Shown here one piece after another: positions 32,485 to 42,939 of a DNA stretch of 64,000 nt. The first letter of the stretch is position 1. Each line of letters starts with the position of its first letter. The stretch spans positions 131,802,776 to 131,866,775 of the forward strand of contig CM037851.1 of NCBI GenBank assembly GCA_021234595.1, read 5' to 3'. The position numbers and the translations under genes were made by a program. The DNA comes from Delia radicum. Lineage: Eukaryota > Arthropoda > Insecta > Diptera > Anthomyiidae. The notes beneath the pieces were generated by a model, which had not been told where the DNA came from, did no database searches, and was given only the letters and a program-made list of their open reading frames with translations.

Positions 32485-33509
32485 CCCAGCAAAAAATTTT
32501 CAAAAAAGGGAATCGTGTTGGGAATCAGGTATTTTTAATAGAATGCTTTCCCAACCTGATTACCAACTCGATTCTTTTAACAAGGCGTGAGACTAAAAAG
32601 AATCGATTCTTTGGAATTAATTATTTTTTTTTAAATTAGAAATAGTTACTTAATTTTTTTTTAGGACTACTTCGTTTGTTAAAAAAAGAATGAGTTACCT
32701 AATACAAATTGTAAGTAGTTTCTTTACAAAAATAAGAAACACTTCTTTTTAAACACATTGTAACTAGTTATAATATTTCAAACGGAAGCACTTCCATCTT
32801 ATTTGAAAGAACTAGTTCATATTTATTTAATGGAATTATACACCTTTTACCTTATCAGAAGTGATTACATTTTTTACATAGAATGTGCTTCCATTTAATT
32901 TTTGTAATAATTTTTTATAATAATTATGTACCTTTAAAAAAACAGAGGAGCATATCATAAACACAAAAATGTAAATACTTCTGAAAACACAAAATGATAT
33001 TTAATTCATAAAAAATAATATTATTGACATTAACTACCTCATATTGTAAAAGAAATAATTACACATGCATATTTTTTACAACACTATTTTTATTTAATAC
33101 AATACTCCAAATCAGATGTAAATATAATAAAAATAATAAAACATAAAGTATAAAAAAAATTATTAATTAATTAGTAAACTAAAAACTAGCAATTTAGTGG
33201 CAGCAACATAAAAAAAGCATTTTCAATTGTATTTTGAAACTGAAAATGTTTAGGTATAGGAGTATAAATAATTTAAATTTTCTTTCAAACATTCTAATTA
33301 AATTAAAAGTTATTAAAGTGTTTTTTTTTTTTAGTTTGTTTAGTACATATAAGAAAAACAAATTTAAATAAAATAAAAAAACATAAAAGTACAAAAACAT
33401 AAACAAATTAATATAAAATAAAAAAACATAAAAGTACAATTCATTAATATAAAAAAACATTTGTAAGCTTATTTGAACTTTTAAATTTGAGATGTACATA
33501 CATATATTT

Positions 33510-33668
33510 AAATTTGCTTTAGTCGGAATCTTCGTCTTCGAGTATACTAATAATTTTTTTTTCGTTTTAAACAATTTGATTTATGGAATTTATTTTTGGC
33601 ACATTTTATTGCCTTGCTAATTAGTCCTATAAATTCAAGTTCAGTACTTACATCTGAACTTGTCGCCA
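33510..33668 (-). CDS. Possible C-terminal exon
   Basis: On the minus strand a T-rich tract and TTTGCAG acceptor precede about 50 codons reading ATSSDVSTELEFIGLISKAI, then a basic stretch, and EDEDSD before the stop. One base shift in an A-run is needed near 33550. It may belong to the transposon that encodes the minus-strand transposase at 38614-40225. Not recognised. Confidence 0.25.
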
Positions 33669-33917
33669 CTGCAAATAAAAATAACAGAAGAAAAATTAGT
33701 TAATAATTTTATTTATGCATATACTGGCATATCAAGAAAACCGATCGGTTTTAATTTCCATCCATTTAATTAAAAATTGAAAATTTAAAAGAGATTAAAG
33801 AGGAAGAGGCGAATTGAAATTATTTTTAGTTGGTTTAATTAAATCAGGAAAATCAATTACATCGTGTAGTTCTAAATTTTATACGATACAAAATATTCGG
33901 GATTCAATTATTAACAA

Positions 33918-34075
33918 GTGGAAGCATTAAAGTCCGATGTGCCGAATTTGGTATAAAAAAGATTAAATTGGATTTGGATACCCTCCATCTCATTGTTTGA
34001 ATTAGCCAGTGAAAGCGCAAACAATATATATATATATATCTATATTCTTTGTAAAAATAACAATAATGTATTTGG
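33918..34075 (+). repeat. Dispersed repeat shared with 53745-53905
   Basis: Both places contain AAGTGGAAGCATTAAAGTCC and GATGTGCCGAATTTGG, then GATACCCTCCATCTC and a similar flank. Non-coding. Family not named. Confidence 0.6.
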
Positions 34076-35454
34076 GGTGAAGAAAAAAATATTGTATCAA
34101 TTATCGTTAAAAGCGAATTGCACTGTATATAAATACAGATAAATATTTACACAATTCAATACATATGGTTTGTGTCTTTGCTATTAAAAAATCCTCGATA
34201 TTCAGGCGCTGAAATCGCTATGTTTAATTTCTATGATATTAAATATATATTTGAATTGAGATTTAAAATCCAATTAATATTCTTTTAAGAATCCAATTGC
34301 AATTGATGGAAACGTCCAATTGGGAAAATTGTCAATAGCGCCATCTATTAAGTTATAAAGGGATAGGTTTAAAGGGACAGTAATGAGAAAAATATAGTTT
34401 TAAAAATAATAAATATATTGTGAATTAGTAATTTCATTTAATATCTACATAATTGTAATTGAGAAAGGACCAAATTTGAAGAATAACTGGCTCCACCTTT
34501 TAAATTGTGAAGGGAAGTTTTGTAAAAAAGAAAATAATAGAAAAAATATTCGTAGGAAAAAAACTTTTGTTTTGTAAATGAAACGATTTTAGTAGAAAAA
34601 AATCTAACACTCGATTAACGAGGGTTATGTAGACAAAAATTAAATGCAGTTTGCTTATAACACTTGAAATAGGGGAAAAGCACAAATCGATGTCTCAAAG
34701 TAATCAATACTTGTAGAAAATAATAGTATCCGTACATGAAATATTTACATATAATGTAGCACTGAAATAATTATTTTTCTATAAAAAAAGCCACAAAATA
34801 GGCTCTTAGCAATGTAACGAAAATGAATTGTATTAAATACAAAAACACTTTAATTTTAGCGAAAAACATACCGATTTGATCTTAACATACTAGGAATATT
34901 ATATTTTAATAAATGTTTTTCATCTTATTTTTCACTGAAACACAAATTAATGTTCGAGCATTTTTATTTTTTATTAAAACTGAAAGGCCGAACAAATACA
35001 ACTTTTAATTAATATTCAAAGTTATTCTGCAGGTTTGTTCTCAATGAAGGAAGTTTTTTTTTGGGATAATAATTGGACTTTTAAAAAAACATTTAGGGGT
35101 CCAAGAAGGTGATTACGTAGAAACTTTTGAACTGTTTTGTAAATACTACATTAACATAGTTTAAGTGGAAATCGTTTCAGTTACATATATTCAGTCGAAT
35201 TGGACAGAATTAAAGGGAAATGCAAATTGAAGTATTTATGAAATCTGTGGATATAAGAAGTTCGTTATATCAGACATCATTTGTATGGAGGCTGGTTGAC
35301 GAGACAAACAATTTAAATAAAATGAATTCTTTGTAACAAAGATCCATTTTGCAAATTTTATTTTTATTGAATTTCAGAGGGAAATTAGTGTTTTAGTGAA
35401 TTCGTTTTAGTGAATTTAGGGTTTAAAAAGCATACGCGAATTAAAAAAAAAGAT
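34076..35454. other. No gene seen
   Basis: AT-rich DNA without ORFs of protein-like composition, repeat ends or RNA-like structure that I can support. Confidence 0.5.
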
Positions 35455-35907
35455 TTAAAAAAATGCGCATGCTGAGACATACATAATGAAATAATTATTA
35501 AATACACGTTTACATTACAACACACGTGTTTATACTATACATCACATAAGTCAAACGGAAAGTGTGGTAATATTAAGTTTGTCAAAAAATTAAAAAAGAA
35601 AATATTTTGTGTGTTTAGAGTGTTTTCGAGACACAAAACTAAAACTAAACTGGTATTTTTTTAAATTATATAAATCAAAAAATAGATCCGGAGACAAATT
35701 AATATGTTTTGCTGACATATTAAACTTTTGTCAAAAATTTGAAAATTTTTTGGAAGCAAAAATCGCATAATAATCATTTAGTTATTTTGGGTATTAAATA
35801 TCGTCAAAATGACTATAAATCGTAAACCTGGCAACACTGCATGTGATTGCTTCTAATGCATACATACATTCATACCAGTTATAAAAACCTTCATACATAC
35901 ATACATA

Positions 35908-36627
35908 CAGGGTGGCTGATGCATATTGTTACAATAAGAAATTCAAATAACGTTTTTTTTTTCAATACATACAAATATTTCTTTGTTTTTACATTTGAAA
36001 AGCCATACATTTTTATTAAGTATTTTTAATGGCTTTTAAGAAACAATTTAATTAAAATGACTAACACGCCTGATGACATCAAATGCAAGCGAAATTCCGT
36101 GCAAATTACAGAGAAAATTCCAAGCTAAGGGGCAAGTCTACTGCGTTCAATTACTTGTTATTTGATTTTTTTAAAGGAGAGAAATGAAAATCCTTAAGCA
36201 GAACTGTCCGTATTGACTGTCTGGTGATACATATATGAGCAAAAATATTCCATGTCGAAACTCTAGAATTGACTTGTATTGCGGCAACTATGGCAACAAT
36301 TGATTCTTACATTCGAACTGAGAAATTTTGATTAGAAGGCGTGCTAATGATTGTCCCACGATTGACAAAATAATTTACGAGCCCAATCTGCTCGAAGGAG
36401 TGCAGCCTAATGTGCCCGTTAAGTTTGTTTATGCGGAAACGCCAGCCTCCAAAGCATTGTAGTCGCGCACAATCAAAAATAATAGTTTCATTACCCCATT
36501 CGTTCATTTTCCTTAAATTGAAAGACGAATCAATGAAACCAAAAAAAAAAAAAAATTTAACCGATTAATAACTCAGAAAAAAAGTTATTACTTTTTTTTT
36601 TTGTAGTGGCATTTATCAGCCACCCTG
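35908..36627. mobile_element. TA-target TIR element (CAGGGTGGCTGAT family), copy 1
   Basis: CAGGGTGGCTGAT (35908-35920) and ATCAGCCACCCTG (36615-36627) are perfect inverted ends, each next to TA. 720 bp. The minus strand at 36307-36507 holds a 66-codon frame (HIRLHSFEQIGLVNYFVNRG) that may be a transposase remnant but is not recognised. Probably Tc1/mariner-like. Confidence 0.8.
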
Positions 36628-37200
36628 TATTACAAAACAAAACAAACAAAAAACAACAATAATATTTTTCCCAGATTTTTTTTTAAAGAATTACAAACAT
36701 TTTGCAAAGTGTGTATACCCTCCGCACTATGGGATGGTTAATTATTTTTACAAACACGCTTGCGGAGACATACATAATGAAATAATTATTAAATACCCAT
36801 ATACATTACGACACATATGTTTATACTATACATCACATAAATCAAACAAAAAGTGTAATAAAATTAAGTTTGTCAAAAAATTAAAAAAATATATATTTTA
36901 TGTGTTTAGAGTGTTTTCGAGACACAAAAAAGAAAGAAACTGGTATTTTTTCAAATAATATAAATCGATAATAATATAAATCGAAAAGTAGATCCAGTGA
37001 CAAATAAATATGTTTTGCTGATATATTAAACTTTTGGCAAAAATTCGTAATTTTGTTGGCATCAAAAATCATAGAATCATCATTTAGTTATTTTGGGTAT
37101 TAAATGTTGTCAAAATGACGACAAATCGTCAAACCTGGCAACACTGCATGTGATTGCTACTAAACATACATACATAACATTTATAAAACCTACATAGATA

Positions 37201-37410
37201 CAGGGTGGCTGATAAATAGTGCTATATTAAGAAAATCAAATAACTTTTTTTCAATACATATAAATATTTTTTTATTCTTTACCCCAATCGTTCGTTTTCC
37301 TTAAATTGAAAAACGAAGCAATAAAACAAAAAAAAAAATGGAACCGATTAATAACTCAGAAAAAAAGTTATTACGTTTTTGTTTTGTAGTGGCATTTATC
37401 AACCACCCTG
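37201..37410. mobile_element. TA-target TIR element, copy 2 (internally deleted)
   Basis: Ends CAGGGTGGCTGAT and ATCAACCACCCTG flanked by TA (37199-37200 and 37411-37412). It is 210 bp. Both its subterminal halves match copy 1, with the centre lost. Confidence 0.8.
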
Positions 37411-37483
37411 TATTACAAAAGAAAAAAACAACAACAATATTTTGTGGGTTTTTTGTTTTTGTGCGTGTTGATTATGACCACGG

Positions 37484-38035
37484 ATGGTAACCGATTCTAT
37501 ATGGTTATTGGTATAGTTAACGCTATTTTCTTTTATTTCGGTAACGTTATTTTAGGGGTAACTATATTTCAGTTATTTCGGTAGCGGGCTTTTAGCGTTA
37601 ACGGTATTTTATTTATTTCGCTAACGGTATTTTAGATATAAAATAACGTTACATTTTAGTTATTTCAGTAACTTTATTTTAGGGAAAAGATTTTTCAGTT
37701 ATTTTGGTAACGGCATTTTAAGGGTAACGTTATTTAAGTTATTCAGGTAATGTTAATGCACACCACAATTTTTAGCCCCATTATGCCCGAGTTTTAATGA
37801 CTTTCTAGTTTATGATCATACTTTGGGAAAATATATATATTTAAAGAAGTTTTTTTTCAGATATTGGTAGATTATTTCGGTAACGGTATTTTTATGGTAT
37901 TGATATTTTAATTATATCGGTAACGGTATTTTACGGATAATGGTATTTCAATTGTTTCGGTAACGGTATTTTTGGGATAACGATAGTCAGTTGGAAGGGG
38001 TTTGAATCGGAGACAGTATTTTAGCGATATTGACT
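37484..38035 (+). repeat. GGTAACGGTATTTT tandem array, copy 1
   Basis: About fifteen degenerate units of roughly 30 bases built on TTTCGGTAACGGTATTTTAG. It begins GGATGGTAACCGATT and ends near GCGATATTGACTGCCATC. The same array in the opposite orientation lies at 42003-42375, and its end also precedes the repeat at 56770. Confidence 0.7.
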
Positions 38036-38437
38036 GCCATCTCTGATTGCGTATATTCTTGTGTATAAGCATTGAATGTACGTATGTATGATGAAATAAA
38101 TAAAATATTTTAAAATTTGATTCAAAATTTTAAGAGGTATTCCCACATTTTCACTCATAACTTTTGAACGCGTTAACCGATTTTGATCATTTTCACTAGC
38201 AAGCTGCTCATGATATCAACAAACAATTTGACTGAAAATTAGCAACACCTCTTCTGTATTGGCGGAGAATTTTGTATTAACACAGACAGACGGACAGACG
38301 GACATGGCTATATCGACTTCTCTATTCATGCTGATCAAGAATATATATAGTTTATGGGGTCCCAGAATTTTTTTAAAAGACATTTGACAAAGTGATATAT
38401 ACCCTCCTGCACTATGGGATGGAGGGTATAAAAAGGA
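38036..38437 (+). repeat. Dispersed 0.4-kb repeat with terminal hairpin, copy 1
   Basis: Very similar to 56795-57227. It contains TTTTGAACGCGTTAACCG, a GACAGACGGACAGACGGACA run, ATCAAGAATATATATAGTTT, and ends with TATACCCTCC and GGAGGGTATA, which form a 10-bp hairpin. Such hairpin-ended repeats are very common in fly genomes; I do not name the family. Confidence 0.7.
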
Positions 38438-38613
38438 CCGATTTGAAAACTATCGTTTTTCATCACATGCCAGGTAAGTTATGATTTTAAAAAGACACAG
38501 CGTTTGTCTAAATTTTAAGTAAAATTAATACTTACGAAATATAACGTTTAAGACTTTTTTGAAATTCATTAATCGCACTTTTCCATGAAGACCTCTAACA
38601 TTCATCAGATCGA

Positions 38614-40225
38614 TTAATTCGAGTGAAAATATATTAGTGATAGCTTTTTGAATACAAAAGGAAGTGACATTAGCTTGGAAGAAATATTATTGATGTTATA
38701 TTTTTCTTCGGGACCGAAATTGTTGGTATTAACAATACAAATACCAACATTTAAAGACTTCATGGGTACCTCAAAAAAGTTTTGGGGATCCAAAAAAGGC
38801 TTTCCAATGAAAGTTCCGTCAGAATTAAAGCTTATTATTGACAAAAAGATATTTGATTTTATTAAACAAAAATTGTTTGGAACTTCATTTGTAAAATAGC
38901 ATGTTTCAGTCTGATATGCAACAACGTCTCCTGCAAAATTAAATTTTGGACCTGTAGTATTATCTCTAACAAAAATGGGGTCGTCAATGAACTTATTAAA
39001 GATTTGCTGCCCTATATGCTTAGGCATTTTAATTTTCTTTTTTATATTTTCCATATAGTTTTCGAATTTGTAAGCAGATATGCTGTTTAAGTCACTGAAC
39101 TCTTCAACACACTCAACTAAATGCAATAAACCATGAACATTATAGGACACACTAGAATTACCATAGTATTCTGGGAACTTGTAAACAAATTCTTTAATAA
39201 GTTTATCGATTTCTGTTAGATTTGCTTGAGAATTATGTGAACATAATAAACTTCTGTACGAAACATGTAAAATGATAAAATGATTATAAAGATTGGTTGG
39301 AAGAAACTTTTTTAAAACCACGATGCCAGTATATAATATAAACTGACGAAACTCAATAGCTTTCCATCTGCACATTTCGTCAAACCCTCTAGGCTTACGA
39401 GCAAATTCTTTGGGAATATACGGTGATAATGATAAAAGAATGGCTGACATTTCTTTTATTTAAAATGTTAATTAAATTTTTTTTGGTTACACCAAGGTCT
39501 ACCATGTGCATGGGCTCGACTGGGAACTGCGAAATCATTTTAATTCCCAACTCTTCCATTCTTGATTTAAAATGCAAACAATAACTTTGATGAAAATTTT
39601 TATCTATTCTTTCACTAAAGCTTTCATCGGTTCTGGGTATATGTTTTTCAGTACTATAGGTGTTAACATTATTAATTCTCGATCCAGATTGATGGCATTT
39701 TGTGCACCCATTAAAAGACATATGTCCTTTAACACCGCACAAAAATGAACGGGCGGGAGCATCGCATATAAAAACTCTTATTGAGCATTTAATAACCCTT
39801 CCATTCAAATTAAATCCATCTTCTTGTAATTTTTTATATTCATTTAAAAAATCATAGAGATAAGTGTCAACATTGGAGGGCTTGTGTGGACCTACAAAAG
39901 AGCCAATTAAAAAAGCATCAATATTTTCTTTGCCCACTACTTTGGCTAATATTGGCCACAATCCAATGCTTGAACTTTTAAAAAGTGGAAGCCCATCTAC
40001 CCCAATATCAATGTATATTTCATTAATGGTACTGTCAAAAAGGTGTTGTATTTTTTTTAATTGGACTAAAAGCCAAATGTGGACATACTGTCCTGGTGCA
40101 ACCGTTCTAATTATACATTCTTGTTTTGTTCCAAGTAATGTTTTTACACTCAAGGGAACGTCTAAGTTGTCCTCCCTTAAAATTTGAAACAAACTTCTGG
40201 ACGAAGCAATAGAAGTTTGTTTCAA
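38614..40225 (-). pseudogene. CACTA/EnSpm (tnp2-like) transposase
   Basis: Two overlapping minus-strand frames of one gene. 39395-40225 holds YIDIGVDGLPLFKSSSIGLW and FICDAPARSFL (Asp motifs typical of tnp2 transposases), a GCTKC finger with nearby Cys/His, and FPVEPMHMVDLGV. 38614-39450 continues with CRWKAIEFRQFILYTG and NVHGLLHLVECVEEF, the DUF4218-like part. A frame change near 39450-39480, beside A/T runs, joins them. The frame is open upstream of 40225, so the N-terminus is undefined. It would cut and paste CACTA-type elements, and is likely the transposase of the surrounding composite, an inference. Confidence 0.7.
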
Positions 40226-40389
40226 GCCTTTAGCTTTGATTTTAAGTCTGGACCATTGGTATTAGTATTATTTAAATTAATATTTTCTTCCAAACTACTG
40301 ACACTTGATATTCCCAATGTGTTTTCATTCGGTATGTTTTCCATAGAAAACAAAGCTCTTAATTTTTCTTTTTTAATTTTTTATAATAT

Positions 40390-41765
40390 TAGGTCTGTCT
40401 GCGTACACATATTTTGCATCATTTTGTGCAAAATGTTGCAAAATCTTGCAAAATGTTGTCTGCGTACTCCAAATCTCTTGCCGCGAGAGAGCCAAAAAGA
40501 GATTTTTTTGACAGTTGGAAGTTAGAGAACTTGCAAAATGTTGCTGGAGAAATTTCTTCTTGCAAGATTTTGCAACTAGTTTGAACAGCTGTTTTTATTT
40601 ACTGTTTGAATGAAATAATTTTTGTGAAATGAAAATGAAAATATGGTATCAATCTCTTCTTTTGAAGATTCTCTAGCAGATTAATGCATAAATCATAATT
40701 GTGGGTGGGATTTAAGGGGTTAATTTTTAATTTAAAAATAGGCCTATTTTGCGAAAGTAACAATGTGTGGGATGGACATATCTAAGGAAGTAGGAGGAGC
40801 TTATCCAAGATTTTGGTATCAATCTCTTCTTTGGAAGATTCTCTACCAGATTAATACCACAATCCTATTTGTGGGTGGGGTTTAAGGGGTTAATTTTTAA
40901 TATCAAAATAGGCCTTTTTTGCCGTATTTTGTGAAAGTATCTATGTGTGGGATGGACATATCTAAGGAAGTAGGAGGAGCTTATCCACGATTATGATATC
41001 AATATCTTCTTTGGAAGATTCTCTAGCAGATTAATACATCAATCATAATTGTGGGTGGGATTTAAGGGGTTAATTTTTAATTTCAAAATAGGCCTGTTTT
41101 GCGAAAGTAACAATGTGTGGGATACACATATCTAAGGAAGTAGGAGGAGCTTATCCAAGATTTTGGTATCAATCTCTTCTTTGGAAGATTCTCTACCAGA
41201 TTAACACCACAATCATATTTGTGGGTAGGGTTTAATGGGTTAATTTTTAATATCAAAATAGGCCTTTTTTGTCGTATTTTGTGAAAGTAACTATGTGTGG
41301 GATGGGCATATCTAAGGAAGTAGGAGGAGCTTATCCACGATTATGGTATCAATCTCTTCTTTGGAAGATTCTCTAGCAGATTAATACCACAATCATATTT
41401 GTGGGTGGGGTTTAAGGGGTACATTTTTAATATAAAATAGGCCTTTTTTGCCGTATTTTGTGAAAGTAACTATGTGTGGGATGGACATATCTGAGGAAGT
41501 ATTAGGAGCTTATCCACGATTATGGTATCAATCTAATCTTCTAGCAGATTAATGCATCAATCAAAATTGTGGGTAGGATTTAAGGGGTTAATTTTTAATT
41601 TCAAAATAGGCCTATTTTGCGAAAGTAACAATGTGTGGGATGGACATATCTAAGGAAGTAGGAGGAGCTTATCAACGATTATGGTATCAATCTCTTCTTT
41701 GGAAGATTCTCTACCAGATTAATACCACATATGATAAAATATGGAAAAGTACCCAGACAGACCTA
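40390..41765. mobile_element. TIR element filled with 175-bp tandem repeats
   Basis: TAGGTCTGTCTGCGTAC (40390-40406) and GTACCCAGACAGACCTA (41749-41765) are inverted ends with one mismatch. A TA at each boundary suggests a TA target. Inside, after about 240 bases of subterminal sequence, seven tandem units fill the element. No ORF. It lies just upstream of the tnp2-like gene. Confidence 0.75.
40640..41735 (+). repeat. Seven tandem units of about 171-180 bp
   Basis: Units start at the word GGTATCAATCTCTTCTT near 40645, 40815, 40995, 41165, 41344, 41522 and 41684. Each contains AGGAGGAGCTTATCCA and TTTAAGGGGTTAATTTTTAA. Two alternating subtypes (with or without TTGCCGTATTTTG) suggest expansion as dimers. 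No hammerhead core was found in either strand. Confidence 0.85.
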
Positions 41766-42002
41766 TTGTGACTTACTTGACATTTTCACTTTAATTGTTC
41801 TTCACTAACAAAAAAAAAACACTTATTATTTTATTTAACACAAATCACTTTTTATATTTAATTGTTTAAAAACGCGTCTTCTTTGACTGACGTACAGGTA
41901 ATAATGATTTTTTTTTGGACGCATCACAAAGGTTTTTTTTATGCATAGAGTAACTTTTCTCTTTTTTCAATTCTAATACCAATGTGGCTTTGTAGAAAAT
42001 AC

Positions 42003-42375
42003 AGGGATGGCAGACAATACCGCTGAAATACCATTATTAATTCAAAACGCTTTCAACTGACTATCGTTTTTATCCCTAAAACACCGTTACAGAAATAATT
42101 CAATACCGTTATCCCTAAAATACCGTTACCGATATAACTAATATACTAAAATAACTAATAATAATAAAATACAATTACCAAAATAACTGAACTACCGTTA
42201 TCCCTAAAAATAACGTTACCGAAATAACTAAAATAACGCTACCGCTAAAATACAGTTACCGAAATAAGTAAAAAAAAGTTAACGCTAGAAAACCGTTACT
42301 AAAATAAATACGAAATAGCGTTACCGAAAGAAAAGAAAATAGCATTACAGCATCAAATCGGTTACCATCCATGAG
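42003..42375 (-). repeat. GGTAACGGTATTTT array, inverted copy 2
   Basis: Reverse complement of the array at 37484-38035, with the same outer edge AATCGGTTACCATCC and inner edge GGGATGGCAG. The pair flanks the transposase region symmetrically. Confidence 0.7.
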
Positions 42376-42939
42376 AAAATCACAACACTTTTAAAGTAAT
42401 AAATTCCCAATACGTTTCTTTTATTCTCAAAATGTAATCGAGTTGACTCAAATTCGGTATTATTTGCCAGTGAAACGTAGGAGAGCCGATATTTATTTTT
42501 CTCTCAATCAAAGTTATTTTTTGTTTTTACTCAGAGTATTATCTTATTTGTGGCCACAGGCAACATTTTTAAAACTTTCTTGTTTTTTTATTACGGTAGT
42601 ATAAAAAATAAGATGTAAATCCTGTAGCCAGGAATGTGGCCGAACTTTTTTTAAACTGAAAGATGAATATTAAGTGAGTAAACATAAAAAAAAACAAACG
42701 GTATATTTTTTATGTTTGCAACAAGTAAATAAAAGTTTATAAAAGTCAACTCGATTACTTTTAAAGAACAGTAGAAGATGAACAGCAATTTAGTATTTTA
42801 ACACTAGATCGATTTTTTTTATAAAATTTGATATATGTGCAAATCTAAAAGTAAAAAATTTCAGTAATATTCCAAAATTATTTTAAAATTTTTGTCTACA
42901 TAACGGTAAATTATAAACTACCAAATTGGGTCTCATCAA

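Larger units (their letters stand above)
35455..37440 (+). repeat. Tandem duplication of a 1.3-kb block
   Basis: The segment beginning GAGACATACATAATGAAAT near 35477 and running through a TA-target element recurs from about 36770. The same internal order follows: TTTAGAGTGTTTTCGAGACA, CCTGGCAACACTGCATGTGA, a CATA repeat, then a CAGGGTGGCTGAT element. Sharing the same insertion point means the element was present before duplication. The second unit is shorter because its element lost about 510 bp. A third, partial copy without the element is at 54285-54490. Confidence 0.75.

Noticed and set aside
33194..33574. 126-codon minus frame
   Set aside because: Low complexity (Phe, Leu, Tyr, Lys from A/T runs and a local AAAAACATAAAAGTACAA repeat); no protein signature.
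40640..41735. Possible third hammerhead family in the 175-bp repeats
   Set aside because: Neither strand has CTGATGA paired with a nearby GAAA; only unrelated GAAAG words occur.
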